64,000 bases of DNA, taken from the NCBI RefSeq assembly GCF_042242105.1, contig NC_092035.1, forward strand, positions 13,194,477 through 13,258,476. The letters run 5' to 3'. Both the position numbers and the translations under genes were made by a program. Source of the DNA: Pempheris klunzingeri. Lineage: Eukaryota > Chordata > Actinopteri > Acropomatiformes > Pempheridae. The notes under the pieces are model-generated. The model ran no database searches. It saw only the letters and a list, made by a program, of their open reading frames with translations, and had not been told where the DNA came from. Of the stretch, positions 28,549 through 64,000 are shown one piece after another (position 1 is the first letter of the stretch; every line of letters begins with the position of its first letter).

Positions 28549-29379
28549 CAATATTATACAGATATCATGTGACAGATATAAGCTCACTGCTAAACTGCTA
28601 CAAAAGATTGAACATCACAATATAATAAGATGGAAGTGTTTATTAATACTACTGTGTTTATGAATATTACTGATTTTAATAATAGTATTAAGTGACTGGG
28701 GGAAAAGGGCCCACAAACAAAGGTCCACCCCGCCCCCCCCTCCAACCAGCAGGCCCGTCCTACCCATGGCCTAGATGGAGTGCAGTGACCCGGGGAGGAA
28801 ACATGATGGAAGCAGACGGTTGGGACGGGAGAGAGGGAGGGATTTGGCAAATAATCCCACCGCCTTAATCCCTGCAACAACAAAAGAAAAAGTCCTGTCC
28901 ATCCATCTTTTTGTCACATTACTGTAAAATGAATAAATAAGTATAAAGAAGAAAACACAGCAGAGAAGGTATCCGAAACATCATGCTAATTTTCATGATT
29001 ATAAAAAAAATAATCTAGAAACATATTAGAATTAAAACATTTTATTAACAAAAATAGACCTGTCTTTACAAAATGGGTTAGAACAGCATTACTGCTTTTA
29101 AATGTTGAATTTCTCCCACAGCATGGAGAAATATAAATACTATGAAAAATATGAAATCACACCACGTCATCAGGTGGAAACCCATTCCTAGGAGCCATTT
29201 TATATGGAGGATAAAAATGACTTGTTCATATATCAGTATAGAAATATCAAGTAAATACATGTGATTACATTAAATGAAATTAAATTATACATTGAGTAAT
29301 TAAAAGAATAATACTAAAATTATTTTTTATTATTGGTTATTTTTTGTATTTATTTCAGCTATTAATTATATTTTCTATT

Positions 29380-29410
29380 TGATAATCAAAAATATCTATG
29401 TATTTATTTA
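29380..29410 (-). terminator. gtf3c3: Candidate gtf3c3 polyadenylation signal
   Basis: A minus-strand AATAAA hexamer at about 29408-29403 lies roughly 85 bases after the stop codon (29494-29492). It is inferred from sequence only. Confidence 0.45.
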
Positions 29411-29491
29411 TGTATGATGAACAAATCCCTTTCAGTCCTCCATATTTTTACTAGGCAGTGCTCGCAGGGAAGCGTGGTGATGTGTGCCTTT

Positions 29492-37076
<7,585 letters not shown>

Positions 37077-37270
37077 CTGCACTTCCGTGTCCGCGTGTCC
37101 TCTTTTAAGCGACTTTGTCACCTCAGAAATAACATGAAGTGGATGTAAAGTGTTAGGAAGACATCCTCAATGCCCACTACAGCACCTACGGTAAACACCG
37201 GTCGCTACCCAGCACGCCGCACTGGAATCACGTGACCTGCAAAAACTTCCGGGTTGGCGCCATTAAAATA
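37077..37270 (-). promoter_or_regulatory. gtf3c3: gtf3c3 5'UTR and putative promoter
   Basis: The region directly upstream of the gtf3c3 ATG is moderately CpG-rich (for example GGTCGCTACCCAGCACGCCGC and nearby CGTGTCCGCGTG) and drops into AT-rich sequence after about 37260. No TATA box was seen at a convincing position. The placement is inferred from composition. Confidence 0.4.
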
Positions 37271-39825
37271 ACACGGAACAATAACTGTTTTGGCGACATC
37301 TAGTGGTGAAATGTGAGAAGTACAATAACTAATCTAATCATTATTATATGTTTTATACAGTATATTTATCTATTCTTTATATTTTACCTTTAGAAAATAA
37401 TAATTTATACATTGTTCATTTACTTATAAACACCCTTAAGGTGTTAATCTTCTTATCACATAAATTATACTATTTTTTATTTTAGTTAGTTGCTTTTTAG
37501 AGAGGAGGTTATATTGAAATACATGATGGTTGTCCATTTACTCCAGTACTGTAAACTTGTGAGGTACTTGAATATTCCCATTTTGTGTTACTATTTACTT
37601 CACTACACATCACAGGGAAATATTGTACTTGAGCTCATAAAATATGATGTATTCTTATTGATCAGTAAAATTGCAGCAACACATAAATGCATCAGTAATA
37701 ATAAAGGGTGTTAATGTTGAAGTGATTATCTTTACAGTGTGGTGGAGCCTTGTGTGCTAACTTGAGTAAGTGCAAAGTAATTTTATTGAACAACATGGTG
37801 ATACTTTCATTGCAATCTGCACGCTTTGCCATCAAGCATGCACGTTCTAAACCATTGTAAATAGTCGGTTTGGTTCATTCAAAGGTTACATACACTTGTC
37901 TTTCCTTTGAACTGCATATCAGGTCCGCATAACATGTTTGGCTTCCTCCTCCTTTGTTCTTTACTGAAATACCAGAGTATTTTATCGTATGAGAGTGTAT
38001 CTCAGGCGGACATTATTCAAAAATCCAATATGACATGTTTGTTTTGTCGGGAACAAGCTGGAGATTTACGTCAAAGCATATCTGCTTTTCCATTTCGCAC
38101 AGATCCAGAGCAGTGGGGCAACTGCTGCTTGCTCATTCAGCAGGCTCCTGCTTTGACACACTCTGCTTTATCTTTTTATCACCCCTACAGGAAACAGAGG
38201 GAACAGAGGAGGAGAGAGGGATGGAGGAAAACGTGCAGGAGGGTGTGGTTTCGTGCTGGCAGTCGATGCTCCTCCTGCCTCTGTCTCCGGTTTCCTCTCA
38301 GCGTATTCTGCCTCTGCTCCATCAACTTCACGTTGTTTTAGTTTCCTGGATGGTCCGGACCTCCCAAACTGTGTGATGGCTGCACCCGAGGCCTAGTGCA
38401 GGTGAGTCCACCTCATGATCCAAAACCTGAACTCCTTTATCCACCCAAAACAACACTTGTGCATCTCTGCATCAGGGCTGAACTTTCTGAACTTGTAGTT
38501 TTAAGAAAGAGCAGATGTGGATATTTATAGTTAGTAGAGTTAGTTATCTCTCTATAGAGAGCATCAGCTGTTCAGTTTTTAGTGAAGATTGTTTCTCTTT
38601 AACTTCCATTGACGTAGAACTAGTATAAGTGCATGCATGTGCTGTGTGTGCGCAGGTGTTTGTCTGTGCATCCTCATATCTGTTATGTCATTTTATTTCC
38701 AGTGTTGATTGTCTTGATGTCCTGTTTGTTGTTGTTGTTGAGAAAATAACAATATAACTAGTAAATTCAGATGTATCATAGAGTTATCATGGCCCCAAAG
38801 TTAACTTAATACATTTAGGGATGCAATTACTTTCATTATCAATTAATCCGTTGATTACTTTTCAGTTGATTCATTAATCATTTAGCTTTAGTGAACAGTC
38901 CACAAACTGCCACACAAATGAAACAGATTAGAAAACTCCGAGATGACGTTCCAAACCTGAAGATATTCAATGTAAAATGATTAAATTCTCACATTGTGGA
39001 AAATGTAATTAGCAAATATTGGGTTTGATAACATTTGATTCATTTTCTATTGACTGACTAATTGATTAATTGCTTCAGCCCGACCAAATAACAATAACCC
39101 TAAGGAGGATGTTTTGTTTTGTAAAAAAAAGTCAAATATAAGTGTGAACCCCCCCCCCACTTTCCCCACCACAGTAATTTGTGGAAGGTCCTTGCAGGAA
39201 AACTAATTTCACAAATGCAGACATTTAACTTCTGCTCTGTTTGTTTCTGCCTGTTTTGCTTAAAGCTGCTGGGAAATTAAATGATTTGCAGTTGATTTAT
39301 AGTGAGTCAATTTGTTGTGTTTCCTTATCTCACATAATCAATCCATCAACATGCGTGCACAGCAACAGGCAGCAGGTTAGAGTCCCTATCGCTGTGTGTA
39401 AATAATGGCTCTGTGTTTTTGTATGTGTGTGTGTGTGTGTCTTTGTTTTTGTCCCTTATCAGGAACAATTCTCACCGCTCAGTTGGTCAGCACAAAGGCC
39501 ACAGGCTGAGCTTCATATCAACCACTGTTCCTCCTTCCTCTCACATCTCTTGCTCTCTTCAAACCCAGTCTGTGTAGTCAGTGTGGAGGCTGGAAGCTTC
39601 TGAAGTAGGCCTGGTTTAACTGGTGATCACGCTTCAGAAAACCTCCCAACATCCTGCTATCTGCGACTTTATCTCTATGGTCACCGCAGCAACCTGACAT
39701 TTACTAGTTTTCTGTCTTCAAATGTGCAGTTTTGGCTCATTTGTGCTTTCTGCAGCTCTGCAGATGTTATCACTGGCTTATTTAGCAGCTCAAAGACTTT
39801 TCACAATCTCCATCCTTATTTCCAG
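37270..39825. other. Intergenic region between gtf3c3 and the GPCR
   Basis: AT-rich DNA containing a MITE (38815-39084). A consensus-like donor at 38400 (AGTGCAG followed by GTGAGTCC) could end a noncoding first exon of the GPCR. No protein-coding exon was recognised. Confidence 0.5.
38815..39084. mobile_element. hAT-like MITE, about 270 bp
   Basis: The left end TAGGGATGCAATTAC and the reverse complement of the right end (CGGGCTGAAGCAATTA) form imperfect terminal inverted repeats. The interior has the repeated ATTAATC/GATTAAT and GATGACGTTCC blocks of a widespread fish nonautonomous element. No ORF is present. The family name is from memory; the inverted ends are visible. Confidence 0.7.
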
Positions 39826-39863
39826 GTTTTCCATGACGGTGGAATCTCTGCCTCCCTCTCGTC
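39826..39863 (+). promoter_or_regulatory. GPCR 5'UTR segment with overlapping upstream AUG
   Basis: A good acceptor (CTTATTTCCAG) at 39825 suggests that the first coding exon carries 38 nt of 5'UTR. An upstream ATG at 39833 opens a frame that stays open past the main start and stops at 39944-39946, so it overlaps the receptor start out of frame. Such a uORF would normally reduce receptor translation. Confidence 0.5.
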
Positions 39864-41575
39864 ATGAACGTGACTCCTGGCAGCTGTACGGCAGAGATGC
39901 CGTACGGATACCAACCCTGTTTCAAAGGAATTTACATCGCCAGTGAGCTCATTATCGCCGTGCTGGCCATCATAGGCAACTTCCTGGTTTGTCTGGCATT
40001 CACTCGCAACAAGAAACTTCGCACAGTCACCAACTACTTCCTGGTGAGGAAATCTGTTCGTGCATCCTCATCTGAAATGTGGGATTACATATCTGTGATT
40101 TGGGAAAACTACAAACAGATATTTAAAGGACTAGAAGTGTGTGTTTTACGTTGTATGCATGTGTGTGAAGGTGTCGTTGGCAGTGGGGGACATCCTGGTG
40201 GGCTTGGTGGCCATTCCCTGTGCAGTGCTAACAGACCTGGGTCAGCCTCGCCACGACCTGCCACTCTGCCTGGTGCTGCTCAGCATGCTGATGGTGCTCA
40301 CACAGGTGGGAACACAAGAGCACCACCCGAGCGTAGCCCTAAATGTAAAAGCTGGAGCTTGCTTTGTGAATCAAAGTCATGTCGCTCGGTTAAAATGCAA
40401 TTATAGCAAAGGTGGAAGCCACTGGGTTAGGGTTTACAGAGGGTCTCATCATGCTAAAACTCTGTAGGGTCTCTTTAAAAAATGGCCCTTCGTCTTGCAG
40501 AGCTCCACCCTGAGCATGTTGGCAGTAGCAGTGGAGCGCTACATGGCCATCCTTCTGCCCTTCCAGTACCAGCGTGTCATGAGCCCCAGGAACGCCCGGC
40601 TGGCCCTGCTCGCCACCTGGGGCCTGGGAGCCATCTCCGGCACCGTGCCACTCATGGACTGGCAAAAGCAATCAGCAGACTCAGAGTAAGTGGAAGAGGA
40701 CGGATACATAGATGGATGAGGAACAGAGTGATTGCATAAATGAAAGAGTGAATGGTAACAAAATGAATGAATAAACGAAGCCTCCCTGTCATTGCAGCTA
40801 CTGTATCTTCACGTGTGTGGTGGACATGACCTACCTGGTCTACTTCAACTTCTTCTGCTGCCTGCTGGTGCCGCTGGTGGCCATGTTCATCATCTACGGC
40901 CACATCTTCCTCACCATCCGCCGCCAGCTTCGACGCATCGCCGTGGTCAGGAGAAGCGCCGAGAACAGGGGGGCTGCCGCTACTGGGAGCACTGGGACGG
41001 AGGAGACTGGGAGCTCAACTTCTGGGGGGACAACAGGAAGTGGAGCAGACTTGAGGACAGGAAAAGGAACTAGGCGTTTGACAGGATGTAAGGCCGAGGT
41101 GAGGGCTGGGGAAGAAGCAGAGCATAGCGTTGGGTCTCTCATTGAAACTGAGACCACGGCTGTCTTTACAAAGCCATGGCTCAGGATCACCTCAGCTGGG
41201 TCTACCAGCTCCAGCTCCGCTCCTGCCGACTCCCGTCCTGGAGAGTCCAGACAGGCCAAATCTAACAGCCGCACCTGCCAGGAGCTGCGTAAGGCCGTCT
41301 CCCTCTTCCTGGTCCTGTTTTTCTTCATGCTGTGCTGGATGCCCATCCACCTCATTAACTGCGTCCTGCTGCTCTGCCCACAGTGCGAGGTGCCCATGAC
41401 GGTCACGCTCGCAGCCATTTTGCTTTCCCACGCCAGCTCGGCCCTCAACCCGATCCTGTACGCGTACAGGATGAGGTCGTTCCGACTCACTCTGATAGGA
41501 ATGTGGAGAGGAATGTGGAGCGTTAGGCCACAACACCAGCAGAGCAGCTCTGGGGCGGCGGACAGACGCAGTTAG
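39864..41575 (+). CDS. Adenosine-receptor-like class A GPCR (4 coding exons, 425 aa)
   Basis: A rhodopsin-family receptor whose binding-site residues match adenosine receptors, A2 type most closely. Exons: 39864-40043, 40171-40305, 40501-40685, 40798-41575, with clean GT-AG junctions. Visible: N-glycosylation site NVT at residue 2; TM1 YIASELIIAVLAIIGN; TM2 LAVGDILVGLVAIP; TM3 MVLTQSSTLSMLAVAVERY (ERY for DRY); disulfide cysteines in TM3 and at C169; ECL2 phenylalanine F171; TM6 CWMPIHLIN with His351 and Asn354; TM7 LLSHASSALNPILY with Ser377 and His378. These correspond to A2A Glu13, Thr88, Phe168, His250, Asn253, Ser277 and His278. A2A Glu169 is Thr here. ECL2 is short. ICL3 (about 209-331) is exceptionally long and Gly/Ser/Thr-rich. 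Ligand and coupling are inferred. It could be a fish-specific adora paralogue, so I assign no symbol. Confidence 0.88.
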
Positions 41576-42065
41576 AGACCAGCTGGTGAACATAGCGGAG
41601 CATCTCACAGCTTAAGAACCAGATATTTTTCTCAGGAGTTGGTGGAGACCAAAAGAGAGGTTAAAAGGAGAGTGAATGTTGGACGTGCACTCATCAGATG
41701 ATGAGTAATGAGGCATGCTGGATGTGTAAATAAGGAAAATGAACTAAGGCATCTTTAAAGGATGAAAGGGCTCAAACAGATGTACAGTTTATACCAAATT
41801 AGTGTCTTTTAATAGATCTCAGCGTACATATTGAACTAGAATGGAGACATTGAATTAGCAAAAAAAAGAAATGATTACATAAAGCTGTTTATACTGACAA
41901 GCTGTATGACACAGATGGTTTATTTGCACACAGGTGTTGCACTGGATCGCACTTTGCCCCAGATTTGAGGTCATGTGTCTGTTAAACTGTAGGGATACTG
42001 TTGGTTTTTTTTGTTTTTTTTTAATGTGGACCAGCTTTTCAAAATAAATGTTTATTATTATTATT
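41576..42065 (+). other. GPCR 3'UTR with polyadenylation signal
   Basis: After the TAG at 41573-41575 about 490 bases of noncoding DNA end in AATAAA at 42043-42048, followed by a T/A-rich stretch. No other gene feature was seen. Confidence 0.6.
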
Positions 42066-42134
42066 GTACCTGGTTAAAAAAGAAACACCAAACAGCAAAT
42101 GAAAGAGGCGAGTCAGATCAACATAACTGCGTGC

Positions 42135-42140
42135 TTTATT
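42135..42140 (-). terminator. dmd: Candidate dmd polyadenylation signal
   Basis: A minus-strand AATAAA in the context ATCAATAAAGCACGC. It is the last good hexamer before the oppositely oriented GPCR 3' end. Confidence 0.55.
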
Positions 42141-44274
42141 GATATACAGTAAAGCATTTTTATAATACAGTAGTAAGGCATATATTTGGTGGAATCTGAT
42201 ATGTTGTGAAGTATTGACGCGTTATTTGAAAAATGATGTGCGAATGAGACAACAAATGTTAAAAATGAAAAAAAAACAAACAAAAAAAAACAACAACAAA
42301 CAGAGAAATCAATCAAATTCAGTGTCTGGATCAAAACCTCTTCGATCATGCTGCAAGAATACGATGCCAAAAACACACGAGTGTATAACGCCGCGATGCT
42401 CACCGCGGACTTTTCTGAGTGGTTATACATTAAATAAGGATGGAGTTTATTTAGTCACACATGCTAATATCGTAACACCTCACACAGCACAAAAACAAAA
42501 TAGCTTTTTAACCGAAGACAAAATGTAACACTCTGCTAGGATAAACTCATCCTCCACACAGGAAACAAATATCTAGTTTGTCCCAGATATGACAGTAGTG
42601 CACACGGTTCATCTGCTTTGTGTAAAATGATTTTTTTTTTATACTTGAGTCGTACAAATCTCTCACAGAGATGAGAAATGCGGCGAATGCATCCGAACAT
42701 TCAGACTGGAGGCTCCTACAGCGCGGAGGGGAACGTGTACGGAGCGATCAGGATGCCTGACTTGAATCAATCAGCCAGCAATAATCAATTAATAATCGAC
42801 AATCGAGAGAGGAGTGTGGGGTTAAGTACAGTAGAGAAATTGCCTCCGGATCGGACTTTGACAATTCACACGAGGTAGAGCTTACGTTACCGGGCTTCCT
42901 AAAACTCATATTTCTCGTTCGAACAGAAGAAATCCTTAAAAATAATCTCAACTAGCAGCCTTGTAACACTGTAGTGCTCAGATTCAATTAAAGTCACATT
43001 CTTCTACGTCCCTCTTACAGTACGTCTGACAGGGAGAAGCTGTCAACTCATGAACTGATACACGGTGTGCTGTGTGCAGTCAACAGGCCCCCCCCCAAAA
43101 AACACTTACAAAAAACGTCTGTTAAAGAAAATCCTCTCTGAAGATGTACAATGTGCAATAGGACATTTTTCTTTTCCCTTTCTAGAAAAAGTTTGTGTTT
43201 GACGGCCCGATGCAGAGCTGAAGATAAATGCCGGTCACTGAGAGCATCTTGTTTTTGCTGACCTCTAGTGGTTTCTCTGCAGTACGGGTGTACTACAGGA
43301 CACCGTGACATCATCGTTGGGTGTCAGGTGCAACAGAGCTCACTTCTGTTTGCAATCAGCGATGCTGGTTGACACGAAAGACTTGAAACTGGATTTGGGG
43401 CGATGAAACACTGTTTCCCTGTATTCTGTTGGACAGTTTCCTCTTTGCATTTGGTTTTTATCACCACAACACATAGCGTATATCCTACTAAACATGTTGA
43501 AGGCATTTCCTTCCTCATAAAACCTCTGCAGAGCCAAATATTTGAAGGTCCCAAAGGGCACCCGCTCTTAAAAAACGTTGCTCCATAGAATTAATCGTGG
43601 CCAAAAACTCCGCAGGGTACCTTTAAAATCAATGTTGTGTCTCAGCGTCTGTGACTCTGGGGATAGGCTGAGAAAAATGACCCTGGTGATGTCATAGTGA
43701 TGTCATTAGGGTAGCTCTGCTTGGCGGTCCATGGAGTGGATGCATGGAATTTTAAAAGACAAGGGCATTTACCAGGCAGAGAGGGTCTATTGAGAGAAAG
43801 GTGCATCATGGGAAATGTAGGATACAGATTTTCAAATGTTTTGCCATAAAAAAGGGACAAAAAAGAAAAAGAAAATAATAATCAGGATGTATTTAAGTGG
43901 GATTACACGCTGTTTTCTTCCAGCTCCCAGTTATGTAGATAGTTTCTTGTTAAATGGAATCCAAATGATGTCCAATTTGGTGTCATTATTTCCACCATGT
44001 GCTTTAGGTTTGAAATGACCTTGTTGACTCGTCGCAGCTCTGAATCGGGCCTGTGACGGCGTCTGTTGATGCACACAGTACACTGTGCTGAAAACAAAGA
44101 CGGGGATGAAAACTGTTGCCATAGAGATGTTAATAATAGGGAAGATGAAGACGTGATGGATGGATGGATGGATGGATGGACAGATGAGTGAAAGGATGAG
44201 GAATTCAAACATAATATGAGGTTTGTCAGCCAAAGCCCAAAAAAAAAGCTGTAATGTAATGTGGAAGTTAGGCA

Positions 44275-44325
<51 letters not shown>

Positions 44326-44552
44326 CACACTCACAGACAACGTACTGTAAAGATCCAGGATGCCTGCATTACCTTGACAGTAGTGTACGCTGTTATAGAA
44401 AGACATTTTCCTCTTAGGAAGCACCCTTATGATTACAATCAATCTTTTTTGATACAAATGTCTGAAATGCTTTAGCTGTTTCCCCAATTACAAAGAGATG
44501 GCAAATATTCGACCACACTGAACACACTTATTTGTATTTTATCTGTCTTTGA

Positions 44553-44590
44553 CCCCCCCCCAGCCCCCCCCCCAGCCCCCCCCCAACCCC
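44553..44590 (-). other. G-run block in dmd 3'UTR (G-quadruplex candidate)
   Basis: The transcript strand carries four G runs of about 4, 9, 10 and 9 bases separated by TT or CT. This meets the usual four-run criterion for an RNA G-quadruplex. Confidence 0.8.
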
Positions 44591-44903
44591 ACTCTTGTTT
44601 TATACAATTGCATAGAAGTTTAAAAACCAGCCTCTGTTAATAATAAAACAACTTCAGGACGTTTTAAGAAACTACTGAAATCTACAAGTTATAATGTTTT
44701 TCTTTAGGTTTTTTTTTTAACGCGTCGTTGCTGCAACCGCAATCCTTCACAAAAATAGACGTTATATATTCTCTTTGTAAACTGTGTTTCCAATCCAGTT
44801 GTTTTGACTAGAAAAGCATGCGACAGGTAGGGAGGGAGGAGAAGAGAGGGGCAGAAGGTCGGGGTGGGTGGGTAGGTAGGGTGGGGGGGTGGGGGGGGTG
44901 GGA

Positions 44904-62817
<17,914 letters not shown>

Positions 62818-63809
62818 CTGAGGAAGATGGACTCACAGTGAGCATGGTTTGGAAACAAAACAAAAAAGGGTTTCAACATGATCGATTACACGGATTTAAA
62901 TCCCCTTTGTGGAAAGGTTTTGAGAACATTTTTCCATCTTATCATCTAGGTAGCTCCGGCTCTTTGCTTGAAGTGGTGCGTGTTTGACTGAGAAAGAAAC
63001 TTAAAAAAAAATCTCCTTTGGTTTCACAGTGAGCCAGAGGACTCTGGTAAATATTTCATGTGTTTTGATTTTTTTCAGTTGTGAAGCGGAAAGAACAACC
63101 TTGAATGTTATTTTGTGAAAACACTGGCAAATTTGACTAAGACTCTGCTACAAGGACTTTTACTTAGAACTGCACCGTGCTACCATTTTATTATCTAATG
63201 AATAAATCTGGCGATATTCTGGATTTTCTTGTGGTCCCCAAATCCCATAAAACCAACAAAGAACATATCTACTAACAATACCGCGTGTGTGTCGACGCCT
63301 GATATATCCGCTTCCTCTGTGCCAAAGAGCTTTATTGTTGTCACAGATCTATTAAAAACACATCTATGAGCCACACTGGTGCACTGGGTGACATGTTCCT
63401 CAACATACACACTGTGGTTCATATTGACTCAGCCCCACGTGCACCATCCAGCCACAAAATTACTCAATAAAGCACCAAATGTGGATTAATCCGCTGCTGA
63501 AAATAGTCCCCAAAGTATTTCCTCCAACAGTGAGCCGCTGTTGCAGGATATTAGTGAACCTATTTCACATCTCCTTCTCTAAATAAAAGAGTTGGACATA
63601 GACCATACTGGCTTTATCCGTCCCTTTCCCATCAGTAGGGACTCTGGGAACTTCAGGGTTTTGGAGTTTCCATAGAATTGCTCCCCCCCCTCCACATCTC
63701 CCTCTGTATGTCTCTCTCACACCCACATGCACACTGAGTCCTCGCAGGAAGCAGCTGGACTGACGCTGAGCCATCTCCAGCTTTAGGTCTAGATAAGATT
63801 AGTCCACCT

Positions 63810-63844
<35 letters not shown>

Positions 63845-64000
63845 CCATTATCTATCAACATACTCACATCATCAGCTGAGATAAAATAAAAAGTCTTTTG
63901 TCGGTGACAACAAAATTGAAATTAGCGGTGACTGCCACCGGTGCCTGGAAGATAATCTATACCTATTATGTATATTTACACAGTCTGCAAGGATTCCTCA

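Larger units (their letters stand above)
42110..44903 (-). other. dmd: dmd 3'UTR, about 2.8 kb
   Basis: The dmd stop is TGA at 44906-44904. The next minus-strand AATAAA that fits is at 42140-42135, just before the convergent GPCR end. A 2.8-kb 3'UTR is close to the roughly 2.7 kb I recall for human DMD. It contains a (CA)n tract (44276-44331), a GGAT run (about 44155-44180), a four-G-run block (44553-44590, minus sense) and AU-rich stretches. No ORF in it is supported. Confidence 0.65.

Noticed and set aside
40894-41608. Minus-strand ORFs of 198 and 138 codons
   Set aside because: Antisense of the last GPCR exon, whose plus-strand TM5-TM7 content and splice phase are decisive.

Overview
This is nuclear DNA of a ray-finned fish, most likely a percomorph teleost. 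The evidence is split vertebrate genes with canonical GT-AG introns, many introns of only 80-500 bases, very dense CA/TG, CT and TA microsatellites, and fish-type LINE and MITE debris. There are no operons, no CRISPR array and no prokaryotic features. Four protein genes account for all coding sequence I can support. For each I rebuilt the exons from splice sites and reading phase, and each set closes in frame.

Layout: (1) 0.6-19.3 kb, minus strand: hecw2, a NEDD4-family HECT E3 ubiquitin ligase. It has 30 coding exons and about 1573 codons, with a 3'UTR of about 3.2 kb at the left. An L2-type LINE fragment sits in the last intron. (2) 19.3-29.4 kb: no coding exon found. It holds long microsatellites, a CpG-rich block at 27.4-28.0 kb that may be a promoter, and a degenerate MITE. 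(3) 29.4-37.1 kb, minus strand: gtf3c3, the TPR subunit of TFIIIC, with 19 coding exons and about 956 codons. (4) 37.1-42.1 kb, plus strand: a class A GPCR of the adenosine-receptor family, with four coding exons and 425 codons, divergent from gtf3c3. (5) 42.1-64 kb, minus strand: the 3' end of dmd (dystrophin), matching mammalian exons 68-77 and 79, with a 3'UTR of about 2.8 kb. The GPCR and dmd converge tail to tail, their predicted poly(A) sites about 50-70 bases apart.

The genes do not form a pathway. HECW2 acts in ubiquitination, GTF3C3 in RNA polymerase III initiation, the GPCR in (probably) purine sensing, and dystrophin in linking cytoskeleton to membrane. The order hecw2-gtf3c3 matches human 2q32-33, where I recall CCDC150 between them. 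dmd is X-linked in mammals, so its position here reflects fish-specific linkage.

The main points for a second look are these. About 13 splice acceptors in three genes sit directly behind (TG)n tracts, as at CFTR exon 9. The dystrophin gene appears able to encode only the alternative C-terminal tail that mammals make by skipping exon 78. The GPCR has a purine-binding core but an unusually long third intracellular loop, an altered ECL2 and extra introns. hecw2 has a (CTG)14 tract in its 3'UTR, a GC-AG intron and a tandem splice donor. I found no evidence of a wholly new genetic system.
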